Source: CAWHMN01 sp051001135 (GTDB taxonomy: Bacteria > Acidobacteriota > Terriglobia > Terriglobales > Acidobacteriaceae). From it: DNA of 64,000 nt. A model generated the notes under the pieces. That model worked only from the letters and a program-made list of their open reading frames with translations, had not been told where the DNA came from and made no database searches. The first letter of the stretch is position 1. Each line of letters begins with the position of its first letter. Below are positions 8,306 through 16,443 of the stretch, one piece after another. The stretch lies in the NCBI GenBank assembly GCA_051001135.1, contig JBPCNO010000048.1, positions 22,515 to 86,514 of the forward strand, written 5' to 3'. Both the position numbers and the translations under genes were made by a program.

Positions 8306-9366
8306 AGGCGCGTTCCCGGATATTTGTACTCATGGGAGGCCTGCTGGTCATTGCGCTTTGCTGGTATTTCTTTTCGACGAGGCGCTCTGGCGATCTGCAG
8401 TTGATCGGCACTGTGGATGCCAATGAAGTCATCATCAGTTCGCGCATTCCCGGCCGCATCCAGACGCTCGCCGTCGATGAGGGCGACAGCGTGCAGCGCG
8501 GACAACTGATCGCCACCATCGAGAGCGAGGATCTCGAAGCCCTGCGCAAAGCCGCCGAAGCGACGGCGGCAAGTCAGCAATCCAAATTGCAGGAAGTGCG
8601 TGACACGGAACGTCAGACACAAGGTGGAACCGCGAGCCAGGTGACGAATGCCGAGGCGCAACTGCGCGCTGCCCAGTCCGCGATGGTGCAGGCGCAGGCT
8701 CAATACGAGCATCAGGAAGCCGATACCACGCGCACGGTCGCGTTGGCTAAACAAGGAGTCATGAGCCAGCAGGCACAGGAGGAAGCGGCGACCTCGCTGC
8801 GTGCCTCACAGGCTGCCGTGAACTCAGCCAAAGAGACCGTGGCCGCTGCTGAAGCATCGCTCAAGGTGGCGCAGGCGAACACCATCCAGGCCGAGGCAGC
8901 AGCAAAGACGGTTGCGGCAACGCGCGGTGAAATGCAGAACGCGCAGGCGCTGCTGAGCCAGGCGCAGGTCCAACTCGGGTATGCGCAGGTGGTTTCGCCA
9001 ATCGTTGGCAAAGTCAATGTACGGGCGGCGCGCCAGGGCGAGGTGGTTTCGGCTGGAACTCCGATTGTAACGGTCATGGATCTGAGCCAGACTTGGGTCT
9101 ATGCGCCGCTGCCGGAGACCGAAGCCGATTCCGTTCAGATTGGCGACAGTCTTCGCGTGGTAATGCCGAGCGGTGCAACTACCCGGGGCAAGGTAATTGC
9201 AAAATCTGCCGAAGCGGATTTCGCCACGCAGCGCGACGTGAGCCGCCGCAAGCGAGACATCAAGACGGTACGGCTGAAGCTGCTGATCGATAACCCTGGC
9301 ATGCGCTATGTCCCGGGAATGATCGCCGAAGTCTACATTCCCAAAGACAAATTGGTGACGCGATGA
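8302..9366 (+). CDS. HlyD-family membrane fusion (adaptor) protein of an ABC efflux system
   Basis: A periplasmic adaptor linking an inner-membrane transporter to an outer-membrane channel. Residues 7-24 are a single membrane anchor (VLMGGLLVIALCWYFF). The barrel-sandwich (biotinyl-lipoyl-like) halves are IISSRIPGRIQTLAVDEGD with VQRGQLIATIE, and later YAQVVSPIVGKVNVRAARQGE. Between them residues 85-225 are an Ala/Gln-rich alpha-helical hairpin (coiled coil). The C-terminal beta domain ends YVPGMIAEVYIPKDK. Start codon overlaps the tetR stop and its own stop overlaps the ABC ATPase start (ATGA in both cases), indicating translational coupling. It is similar in arrangement to YbhG-type systems. 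Confidence 0.93.
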   Translation: MKARSRIFVLMGGLLVIALCWYFFSTRRSGDLQLIGTVDANEVIISSRIPGRIQTLAVDEGDSVQRGQLIATIESEDLEALRKAAEATAASQQSKLQEVRDTERQTQGGTASQVTNAEAQLRAAQSAMVQAQAQYEHQEADTTRTVALAKQGVMSQQAQEEAATSLRASQAAVNSAKETVAAAEASLKVAQANTIQAEAAAKTVAATRGEMQNAQALLSQAQVQLGYAQVVSPIVGKVNVRAARQGEVVSAGTPIVTVMDLSQTWVYAPLPETEADSVQIGDSLRVVMPSGATTRGKVIAKSAEADFATQRDVSRRKRDIKTVRLKLLIDNPGMRYVPGMIAEVYIPKDKLVTR

Positions 9367-10382
9367 GCACGCCCACCTCCTCGCACCGCGCGGCTATCGG
9401 TGTCGAGAACATTGTGAAGCGCTATGGCGATTTCGAAGCAGTAAGCGGTATCACGTTCAGCGTGGCCGATGGAGAGATCTTCGGGCTGCTCGGCCCCAAC
9501 GGAGCAGGCAAGAGCACCCTCATCCGCATGATGACCACGTTGATCCCGGTCACGGAGGGGAGGGCAATCATCGCCGGACATGATGTCTCGCGCGAACCGG
9601 ATGCGGTGCGGCGGGTGATTGGGGTAATCCCCCAGGCGCTCACCAGCGATATGGATTTGACGGTGGAAGAAAACCTCTCCATCTACGCCAAACTCTACGA
9701 AGTGCCCAGAGCCACGCGCCAGCGCAACATCGAAGAGCTGCTGGAAGCGGTGGACCTGCTCAAGTGGCGCGGCGCCCAGACCAAGACACTTTCCGGAGGA
9801 ATGCGCCGCCGTCTGGAGATCGCGCGCGGTCTGGTCCACAATCCCCGGATCTTCTTCCTGGACGAGCCCACAACCGGACTCGATCCGGTCTCTCGCGTGG
9901 CGGTGTGGGAGATGCTGAACAACCTCAAGAACACGCGCCGCCTGACCATGCTGATTACGACGCACTACATGGATGAGGCGGATCGCCTGTGCGATCGCAT
10001 CGCGATCGTCGATCACGGAAAACTGGTGGCGCTCGATACTCCCATGGCTCTGAAGACGAGCGTTCCCGGAACGAATGTCGTCGAAGCGCAATTTACCAAC
10101 GAATCGGCGGAGTGGCCGGCGCGATTGGAGCGCCTGGCTGGCGTCACCGGAGTGGAATCGCAGAGCGCCGGCATGTACCGGCTGCTTACCTCCGACGGCT
10201 CGCTCACCACAACGCAGTTAGTGGAGATGGTTGCCGGCAGAGGCGAGACCATTAAGTCGCTGAGCGTACAGAACACGAGTCTGGATGATGTCTTCGTTCA
10301 CTACACCGGCCGCCAGCTTCGCGACGAACAGGTGAAGGCGCATGCGTTCGTCATGCCGCCCCGTCCAGGAGTGCAGCCATGA
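9363..10382 (+). CDS. ABC transporter ATP-binding protein (ABC-2 efflux type)
   Basis: A 339-residue cytoplasmic ATPase that powers the following permease. Walker A is GPNGAGKST (about residues 43-51), the Q loop is in VIPQALT, the ABC signature is LSGGMRRR, and Walker B is FFLDEPTTGLDP, followed by the H-switch TTHYMDEAD. About 100 residues follow the core, including a DUF4162-like C-terminal region ending LDDVFVHYTGR, as in drug/daunorubicin-type exporters. ATGA overlaps join it to the adaptor gene before and the permease gene after. Substrate is unknown. Confidence 0.95.
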   Translation: MSTPTSSHRAAIGVENIVKRYGDFEAVSGITFSVADGEIFGLLGPNGAGKSTLIRMMTTLIPVTEGRAIIAGHDVSREPDAVRRVIGVIPQALTSDMDLTVEENLSIYAKLYEVPRATRQRNIEELLEAVDLLKWRGAQTKTLSGGMRRRLEIARGLVHNPRIFFLDEPTTGLDPVSRVAVWEMLNNLKNTRRLTMLITTHYMDEADRLCDRIAIVDHGKLVALDTPMALKTSVPGTNVVEAQFTNESAEWPARLERLAGVTGVESQSAGMYRLLTSDGSLTTTQLVEMVAGRGETIKSLSVQNTSLDDVFVHYTGRQLRDEQVKAHAFVMPPRPGVQP

Positions 10383-11491
10383 AGAGGATGCTGGCTATCG
10401 TCGAACGAGAGATGCGGAAGTTCTTCCGTTCGCCCGCCTTGATGATGGTTTCGTTGACGCTGCCACTGGTGCAACTCGTCATTCTGGGTAACGCATTCGG
10501 CGGTAAAATCCAGGGCGCGCGCATGGGCGTGGTCGATTACGATCACGGCGCTCAGGCGCTCAAGATCCGCGAGGCTTTCGACTCCGTTGCCGTGAACATT
10601 CGTACCTTCACCACCGTTCCGTACAGCGACGAGGAGAAGGCGCGGGAAGACGTGCGCACCGGCAAGCTGGACGGCGCCGTCATTATTCCGGCACAGTATT
10701 CGCGCCGCGTGCTCGCTGGAGATTCTCCGTCCATCGGGCTGGTCGTCGACAACTCCGATCAGACCATGAGCAACAGTCTGGAAGCGGAGATGCAGTCCCT
10801 CGTCGATGCATTGAATGCTCCCGTCATCCAGCAGCAGGTCGTGCAGCAGATCGCGCTCAAGATCGTCGAACTCTACCCCTATGTCGAGTACATGAAATAC
10901 CTGCTGTCCGGGTCCGTGGCGCTCGCCATGTATGTGGCCGTGATGATCGGCGGAGGCATGCTGTACATCGACGACAAAGCGCGCGGCGTGCACGAGGGCT
11001 ATCTGGTCACGCCAATCACCCGGCTGGAGCTGGTTCTCGGGTTGAATTTCGCGGGCGTCATCAAGGCAGTGCTGTCAGGCATAAGCCTCACCGTGATTGG
11101 CTCGTTGCTTGCCGGCCTGGGAGTCATCTTTCATCCAGCGGCAGTGCTGGAGCTCCTCCTGATGATCATCACAACCTCCCTCGCGTTCAACGGCATGATG
11201 TTCCTCATGATGGTGCGGGTTGAAGATCCTCTGGTGCCGCGCGCGATGTTCGGCGTCCTGAACACGCTACTGTTCTTTCCCAGCGGAGCCATCTCGCCCG
11301 TATCCGGCTTTCCCAAGTGGCTGCGGGCCATTGCCGTCGTGGATCCGTTCACCTATGCGGTTCACGGGTTCAAGGCAATCTTTCTCAAGGACGGCGGTTT
11401 CGCCGCAATCTGGATCGACCTGCTGGTCTTGTTCGGATTCGGAGCGCTCACGCTCCTCATCGCGACCCCTCTGTTCAAACGGACTTTATAA
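10379..11491 (+). CDS. ABC-2 type permease of the efflux system
   Basis: A 370-residue inner-membrane permease. One membrane segment lies near the N-terminus (SPALMMVSLTLPLVQLVILG), then a large extracytoplasmic domain of about 150 residues, then five segments from residue 175 on (GSVALAMYVAVMIGGGML to LLIATPLF). The ABC-2 signature region includes MFGVLNTLLFFPSGAISPVSGFPKWL. It completes the TetR-HlyD-ATPase-permease unit. The gene ends inside the 3' end of the convergent esterase gene (17-base overlap). Confidence 0.93.
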   Translation: MKRMLAIVEREMRKFFRSPALMMVSLTLPLVQLVILGNAFGGKIQGARMGVVDYDHGAQALKIREAFDSVAVNIRTFTTVPYSDEEKAREDVRTGKLDGAVIIPAQYSRRVLAGDSPSIGLVVDNSDQTMSNSLEAEMQSLVDALNAPVIQQQVVQQIALKIVELYPYVEYMKYLLSGSVALAMYVAVMIGGGMLYIDDKARGVHEGYLVTPITRLELVLGLNFAGVIKAVLSGISLTVIGSLLAGLGVIFHPAAVLELLLMIITTSLAFNGMMFLMMVRVEDPLVPRAMFGVLNTLLFFPSGAISPVSGFPKWLRAIAVVDPFTYAVHGFKAIFLKDGGFAAIWIDLLVLFGFGALTLLIATPLFKRTL

Positions 11492-12413
11492 CTGGGGAAC
11501 TTGCGTCGCGGACAGCGGCCGGGAACAGGAACTTCAGAAAGGGTCCAACCCGGAGCGCCCATGCGGGTTCATCGTGCCGGCCTCCCTGGACGCGGGTATA
11601 CAAAAGGTCCTCGCCTTCGCGCCATCCTCGCTCCAGCAGCGCCTGCTGCAGTTGGTCGCTGTTGCGCACTCCGGTTGGACCTTCATTCGTGCCCATGTCC
11701 AGCCAGATTCGCGGTCGCGGAACTGGATCTACTTTCTTCACGATGGAGAGAATGGAACGGCGATGCCACCACACCGATGGAGAAAGCACCGCAAGCCTGC
11801 CAAATACATCCGGCCTGCGCAGCCCCAGGTAGAGGCTCACCAATCCGCCGAGCGATGACCCGCCAATCCCGGTGTGCTCCGCGCCGTCGAGGGTCCGGTA
11901 GGTGCCGTCCACCCACGGCTTCAGCTCTTCGATCAGCAACCTCCCATACAGGTTGGCCTTTCCACCGCCATACACCAGATCGCGTGTCGGCGTGTACTCC
12001 TCAAGCCGGTGCGCACCCGTGTTGTAGACGCCAACGATGATCAACGGTTGGATCTCGCCTTCGCCGATCAAGCGGTCCGCCGCCTCCCCTACCATCCAGC
12101 TCGATCCCTTCACATACGATGTTCTGCCATCGAAGAGATTTTGCCCGTCCTGCAGGTAAAGCACCGGATAACGGTGCGATCCCCGGGGCTCATACCCCGG
12201 AGGCAGGTAGACCAGGACGTCGCGTTTGGCCGATAGGAATCGGGAAGGGAAGCCGCTGCGCAGGTGAAGCCGCGGTGCAGGTCCGCCGTCGTCTGCGGTG
12301 AACCCGCCGTCTATTGCGGAGTCGCGCTCCAGCGTCTCAATCGCGGAGCCGACCAGTGTATCCAGGGCTGGGGTGTCGTGCTGGGGAGGGTTGGGCATCG
12401 GGTGATCTGGCAC
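11475..12413 (-). CDS. Putative esterase, alpha/beta hydrolase (esterase D / enterochelin esterase-like)
   Basis: A 312-residue hydrolase of the putative-esterase (PF00756-like) type. After a poorly ordered N-terminus of about 45 residues come the conserved entry block VLVYLPPGYEPRG, YPVLYLQDGQNLFD, the nucleophile elbow GGSSLGGLVSLYLG with Ser in GSSLG, and a C-terminal His in QGGRHDEPAW. No signal peptide is evident, so it is probably cytoplasmic. It is convergent with the ABC permease gene and overlaps its last 17 bases, and divergent from a second esterase-like gene at 12621. Natural substrate is unknown. Confidence 0.85.
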   Translation of the reverse strand: MPDHPMPNPPQHDTPALDTLVGSAIETLERDSAIDGGFTADDGGPAPRLHLRSGFPSRFLSAKRDVLVYLPPGYEPRGSHRYPVLYLQDGQNLFDGRTSYVKGSSWMVGEAADRLIGEGEIQPLIIVGVYNTGAHRLEEYTPTRDLVYGGGKANLYGRLLIEELKPWVDGTYRTLDGAEHTGIGGSSLGGLVSLYLGLRRPDVFGRLAVLSPSVWWHRRSILSIVKKVDPVPRPRIWLDMGTNEGPTGVRNSDQLQQALLERGWREGEDLLYTRVQGGRHDEPAWALRVGPFLKFLFPAAVRDASSPVIKSV

Positions 12414-12620
12414 GGAGCCGGGCGTTCGTCTCTCCTCGTTCTTGCCCGGCTCCTCTCAGGAGATGGGGCTCTCTGGCTTCCGCCGTTTTCGTCCAGCGAC
12501 ATGCGCTCGTAGTTCGTCCAGCCCGGGCGTCCGCATTCGGCGGATTCCCGTCCCGCGCAACGCCAGGCATTTGCTACAGTGAGTCTTCCAACTGAAGCCT
12601 ACCAGAGGTGTCCGGACACA

Positions 12621-13331
12621 ATGCATCGCGAATACCACAAATGGTTTTCCCCGCAACTTGGGCGGGATATGGAATTGATCGTCTTCGGACACGGCGGCCT
12701 GCCCGTGATCGTCTTCCCGTCGTCCCAGGGCCGTTTTTACGAGTTCGAAGAGCGCCACATGGTCGCCTCCGTCGGACATAAGGTGGATGGTGGCGAGGTG
12801 CAGTTTTACTGCCTCGATTCCGTCGATGGCGAGAGCTGGTACAACCGCGATGTGCCGCCCCGCTGGCGCATTGCCCGGCAGATCCAATATCAGGAGTACG
12901 TCCTCAAAGAAGTGGTGCCGTTGGCCCGGCAGAAGAACTGGAACCCCCGGATGATCACCCTCGGCTGCAGCTTCGGCGGCTATCATGCGGTCAATCTGGC
13001 GCTTCGTCATCCGGACGTCTTTACCGGATTTCTGTCGATGTCCGGCTTCTTCGACATGTCCAACTTCCTTCACGGCTACTACGACGACGATTGCTACTTC
13101 AACATTCCGCCCCACTACCTCACCAACATGAGCGATTCCTGGTTCCTGGACCGCTATCGCCGTAATACCTACCTGCTCGGCACGGGACATGACGATCAGT
13201 GCGTCGGGCAGAACCGCTACCTCTCCGACCTGCTCTGGGGCAAGGGCGTGCCGAACCAACTCGCCATCTGGGACACCTGGAACAGCCACGACTGGCCGAC
13301 CTGGCAGCAGATGATGAACCAATACTTGTAG
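12621..13331 (+). CDS. Esterase-like alpha/beta hydrolase (COG4947-type)
   Basis: The ATG at 12621 (MHREYHKWFSPQLGRDME) has GAGGTG ten bases ahead; an in-frame GTG at 12579 lacks a site. The 236-residue protein has the nucleophile elbow GCSFGGYHAVNLAL, an oxyanion-side LIVFGHGGLPVIVFPSS, and a late His in WNSHDWPTW. It resembles the uncharacterised family of small esterase-like proteins seen beside ATP-grasp and carboxylate-amine ligase genes. It is followed by a toxin-antitoxin pair and then the ATP-grasp and YbdK-type genes on the same strand, which suggests a shared pathway, possibly hydrolysing or transferring an amide/ester product. Confidence 0.8.
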   Translation: MHREYHKWFSPQLGRDMELIVFGHGGLPVIVFPSSQGRFYEFEERHMVASVGHKVDGGEVQFYCLDSVDGESWYNRDVPPRWRIARQIQYQEYVLKEVVPLARQKNWNPRMITLGCSFGGYHAVNLALRHPDVFTGFLSMSGFFDMSNFLHGYYDDDCYFNIPPHYLTNMSDSWFLDRYRRNTYLLGTGHDDQCVGQNRYLSDLLWGKGVPNQLAIWDTWNSHDWPTWQQMMNQYL

Positions 13332-13343
13332 GGCCATATTGTA

Positions 13344-13359
13344 CAAATTGTCTAATTTG
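13344..13359 (+). promoter_or_regulatory. Inverted repeat ahead of the antitoxin gene (probable autoregulatory operator)
   Basis: CAAATT (13344-13349) and AATTTG (13354-13359) form a perfect inverted repeat around GTCT, and a TTGTCTA direct repeat overlaps it. It sits in an AT-rich patch 26 bases before the antitoxin ATG, where Phd-type antitoxins normally bind. Confidence 0.5.
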
Positions 13360-13385
13360 TCTAGAATTTGGGCGAGAGGTTATGA

Positions 13386-13637
13386 ATGCGCACTATTTCG
13401 GCAACGAATGCCAAACAGCGGCTCGCTGCTTTGCTCGATGCCGCGCAGCGCGAACCTGTCGTCATCCAGCGCCATGAGCGCGACGTTGCCGTGTTGCTCT
13501 CGGCAGTCGAGTATGATCGGATTCGCGATCTCCACGTCTCCGAGTTCCAGCGCTTTTGCGATCGCGTGGCCGCACAGGCCGCAGCCCGTGGTCTGAACGA
13601 GCAGACTCTCGCTACTCTGCTCAACGATGCGGAGTAG
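13386..13637 (+). CDS. Phd/YefM-family antitoxin
   Basis: An 83-residue protein with the type II antitoxin DNA-binding N-terminus: RTISATNAKQRLAALLDAAQ, then EPVVIQRHERDVAVLLSAVEYDRI, the standard Phd/YefM beta-alpha core. The C-terminal 30 residues (RGLNEQTLATLLNDAE) are the likely toxin-binding tail. The ATG has GAGAGG about seven bases ahead. It overlaps the PIN toxin gene by 11 bases, the usual coupling in such modules. The operator-like inverted repeat upstream fits autorepression. Confidence 0.85.
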   Translation: MRTISATNAKQRLAALLDAAQREPVVIQRHERDVAVLLSAVEYDRIRDLHVSEFQRFCDRVAAQAAARGLNEQTLATLLNDAE

Positions 13638-14037
13638 GCAGCGGATCGTCGTCGACACCGACGTCCTGATCAGCCGTCTCCTGCTCCCCAGCTCCGTTCC
13701 AGGCCAAGCGGTTCGCAAGGCAGTTGATTCCGGGCTGCTACTGGTGTCAGAAGTGACGATGAACGAGATCGCAGACGTGCTCGCCCGATCCAGGTTCGAT
13801 CGCTACGTCTCCCTCGCGGATCGTCAAGACTTCCTTCGCCTGCTCGGCCGTATCGCAGAGTTCGTTCCTCTGCTTGTTCCCCTTCAGGTATGCCGAGACG
13901 CAAAGGACGACAAGTTCCTTGAGCTTGCCGTCAATGGTTCAGCCGCAGTTATCCTCACTGGCGACCCGGACCTGCTCGCGTTGCACCCGTTCCGAGATAT
14001 CCTCGTGCTCAGCCCGGCCGCCTATCTAGCTCTTTGA
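13627..14037 (+). CDS. PIN-domain toxin (putative toxin-antitoxin RNase)
   Basis: A 136-residue PIN-fold protein of the COG1569 type, expected to be a metal-dependent RNase neutralised by the preceding antitoxin. Acidic active-site residues are seen in VVDTDVLIS (first Asp), TMNEIADVL (Glu), DAKDDKFLELA (Asp) and TGDPDLL (Asp). The start ATG lies within the antitoxin 3' end. The pair is inserted between the esterase-like gene and the ATP-grasp gene on the same strand, so it may be a later arrival in that cluster. Confidence 0.87.
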   Translation: MRSRQRIVVDTDVLISRLLLPSSVPGQAVRKAVDSGLLLVSEVTMNEIADVLARSRFDRYVSLADRQDFLRLLGRIAEFVPLLVPLQVCRDAKDDKFLELAVNGSAAVILTGDPDLLALHPFRDILVLSPAAYLAL

Positions 14038-14133
14038 GCGAGGTTCGCGGCACCCCCATCTGTCTGGTTGGGTGAACAATCAAAATAGTCTAGACTTGGC
14101 GCACGATCCCCGGACGCCAGGAGGCGACGCTTG

Positions 14134-15165
14134 GTGAAGAAGATTGGTGTGCTGTTCGGTATGGAGAACTCGTTTCCACCCGCCCTGGTGGAACGCATCA
14201 ACGCGCGCGGCCAGCAGCAGGGCATTACGGCCGAGTTCGTCAAGGTGGGCGGAGTGCGCGAGGCGCATTCTTCGGGCTACGCGGTCATCGTCGACCGCAT
14301 CTCGCACGACATCCCGTTCTATCGCGGCTATCTGAAGAATGCCGTGCTCACCGGCACCGCCGTTATCAACAACCCATTCTGGTGGTCGGCCGACGATAAG
14401 TTCTTCAACTATGCGCTGGCCAGCAAGCTGGGCGTCGCCGTGCCCAAAACGGTGCTGCTGCCGCACAAGCACTATCCCCAGGGCACCAACGAGCGCTCCA
14501 TGCGCAACCTCGAGTTTCCGCTCAACTGGGAAGAGATCTTCAACTACGTGGGTTTCCCGGCGTTCCTTAAGCCTTTCGACGGCGGCGGCTGGCGGGACGT
14601 GTATCACGTTCACTCGCCGGAGGAGTTCTTCTGGGCTTACGACCAGACCCGCGATCTCTGCATGACGCTGCAGGCCGCCGTGGATTTCAATGAATACTTC
14701 CGCTGCTATGTTGTGGGGCAGGAGAAGGTGCACATCATGCCCTACGATCCGCGCCGCCCGTACCACGAGCGCTATCTGCAGGACCCTCCCGAGTACGACC
14801 CCAAGCTGCTGGCGCGTGTCGAAGCCGATGCCCTCACTCTGTGCCGCGCTCTCGGCTACGACCTCAACACGGTCGAGTTTGCGGTCGAGGACGGCGTTCC
14901 CTATGCCATCGACTTCATGAACCCGGCACCGGACGCCGATCTGCATTCCGTCGGACACGTGAACTTCGACTGGATCGTCGAGGCTGTCGCCGACCTTGCC
15001 ATCGCCAAAGCACAGTCGCATGAACCGCAGGCCTCGGGATTCGTCTGGTCCTCCTTTCTGGGTGGCACCCCGCTGCCATCCACCCCGAAACCCGCGGCCA
15101 GAAAGGCTGTCGCAAAGAAAACTCCGTCGAACAAGCCGTCATCGAAAAAGGCGCCGGCGAAGTAA
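14134..15165 (+). CDS. ATP-grasp family ligase-like protein with Lys/Ala-rich tail
   Basis: The GTG at 14134 has a perfect AGGAGG nine bases ahead; a TTG one codon earlier is an alternative. The 343-residue protein has an ATP-grasp fold: preATP-like N-terminus (KKIGVLFGMENSFPPALV), FPAFLKPFDGGGWRDVYHV as the nucleotide loop, and the metal-binding end LNTVEFAVEDGVPYAIDFMNPAPD with conserved Glu, Asp and Asn. ATP-grasp enzymes join a carboxylate to an amine or thiol through an acyl phosphate. The last 30 residues are Lys/Ala/Pro-rich (ARKAVAKKTP, SSKKAPAK), like the much longer tail on the nucleotidyltransferase at 3055. It precedes a YbdK-type ligase by 75 bases, so the two probably work together. 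Substrates are unknown. Confidence 0.85.
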   Translation: MKKIGVLFGMENSFPPALVERINARGQQQGITAEFVKVGGVREAHSSGYAVIVDRISHDIPFYRGYLKNAVLTGTAVINNPFWWSADDKFFNYALASKLGVAVPKTVLLPHKHYPQGTNERSMRNLEFPLNWEEIFNYVGFPAFLKPFDGGGWRDVYHVHSPEEFFWAYDQTRDLCMTLQAAVDFNEYFRCYVVGQEKVHIMPYDPRRPYHERYLQDPPEYDPKLLARVEADALTLCRALGYDLNTVEFAVEDGVPYAIDFMNPAPDADLHSVGHVNFDWIVEAVADLAIAKAQSHEPQASGFVWSSFLGGTPLPSTPKPAARKAVAKKTPSNKPSSKKAPAK

Positions 15166-15240
15166 GCCGGCAGGCGCGGCGGTGGTAAGAACAGCCAGCG
15201 GAGCGTGTGTAGCACTCCAGCAGCGAAGGTGAGGGTTCCG

Positions 15241-16347
15241 ATGCGTCCATCGTTCTCGCTTGGTGTCGAAGAGGAATATCAGACCGTCGATCCGGTCACG
15301 CGCGATCTCCGTTCTCATATCAAGACGGAGATGCTTGCGAAAGGCAAGCTGCGGCTGGAAGAGCGTGTGAAGGCGGAGATGCATCAATCCGTCATCGAAG
15401 TGGGGACGCGCATCTGCCGCACCATCGACGATGCACGCGAAGACCTGTACGATCTTCGCCGCCAGATGATCGCGCTCGCCGAGGAGCATGATCTGCTGCT
15501 GGTTGCCGGCGCCACCCATCCATTCGCGGACTGGCGCGTGCAGGATATCTATCCGGATGAGCGTTACGCCAGGGTGGTCGAAGACTTGCAGATGGTGGCG
15601 CGCGCCAATCTTATCTTTGGCCTGCATGTTCACATAGGGGTGGAAGACAAGGAAGCCGCGATCCGCCTGATGAACTCCATGCGCTACTTCCTGCCGCACC
15701 TACTGGCGCTCTCCACCAACAGTCCTTTCTGGCGCGGTCACAACACCGGCCTCAAGAGTTATCGAGCTAAGGTCTTCGACAAGTTTCCGCGCACCAATCT
15801 GCCTGACAGCTTCGGTAGCTGGAGTGAGTTCGAGGGCTTCTGCAACCTGCTGATCAAGACGAACTGCATGGACAACGCCAAGAAGCTGTGGTGGGATATT
15901 CGCCCACATCCCTTCTTCAGCACCGTCGAGGTCCGCATCTGCGACATTCCCTTGCGCGCCGAAGAGACACTCGCGATCACCGCGCTCATCCAGGCAACGG
16001 CGGCAAAGCTATGGGAGCTGCATGCCCGCAATCAGGACTATCGCCAGTACTCGCGCGCGCTGCTGATGGAAAATAAATGGCGCGCCGTGCGCTATGGTCT
16101 TGGGGGCAAGCTGATCGATTTCGGCAAGGAAGAGGAGGTCTGCGAGCACGACCTCATCCTCGAATACCTGGCATTTGTCGATGACGTGGTCGATGAACTC
16201 GGCAGCAGAAAAGAGATCGACTATATCCATACCATGCTCAAAGAGGGCTCCGGGGCCGACCGGCAGATCCGCAAGTTCGAGGAGACCAACGATTTGGTAG
16301 CGGTCGTGGACTACATGGCCGAAGAGACCAAGGCAGGGCTGTTCTGA
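15241..16347 (+). CDS. Carboxylate-amine ligase, YbdK / glutamate-cysteine ligase type 2 family
   Basis: The ATG at 15241 is preceded by AAGGTGAGGG; an upstream GTG at 15205 is not needed. The 368-residue protein begins PSFSLGVEEEYQTVDP, the acidic metal-binding entrance of the GCS2 family, and has the FGLHVHIGVED and ISTVEVRICD-like (FFSTVEVRICDIPLR) blocks typical of YbdK. The family makes gamma-glutamyl-type or other carboxylate-amine amides using ATP; E. coli YbdK shows only weak glutamate-cysteine ligase activity, so the true substrate here is open. Flanked by an ATP-grasp gene and an M29 aminopeptidase gene on the same strand. Confidence 0.9.
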   Translation: MRPSFSLGVEEEYQTVDPVTRDLRSHIKTEMLAKGKLRLEERVKAEMHQSVIEVGTRICRTIDDAREDLYDLRRQMIALAEEHDLLLVAGATHPFADWRVQDIYPDERYARVVEDLQMVARANLIFGLHVHIGVEDKEAAIRLMNSMRYFLPHLLALSTNSPFWRGHNTGLKSYRAKVFDKFPRTNLPDSFGSWSEFEGFCNLLIKTNCMDNAKKLWWDIRPHPFFSTVEVRICDIPLRAEETLAITALIQATAAKLWELHARNQDYRQYSRALLMENKWRAVRYGLGGKLIDFGKEEEVCEHDLILEYLAFVDDVVDELGSRKEIDYIHTMLKEGSGADRQIRKFEETNDLVAVVDYMAEETKAGLF

Positions 16348-16443
16348 TGCCGGACTGCGGGCCGCCACCCATACTCTGACCTGACCCTGTAGTCTGGCCT
16401 CACGGAGATCCGCATCCAAGCCCTACAGCAAGAACCTATTCAA

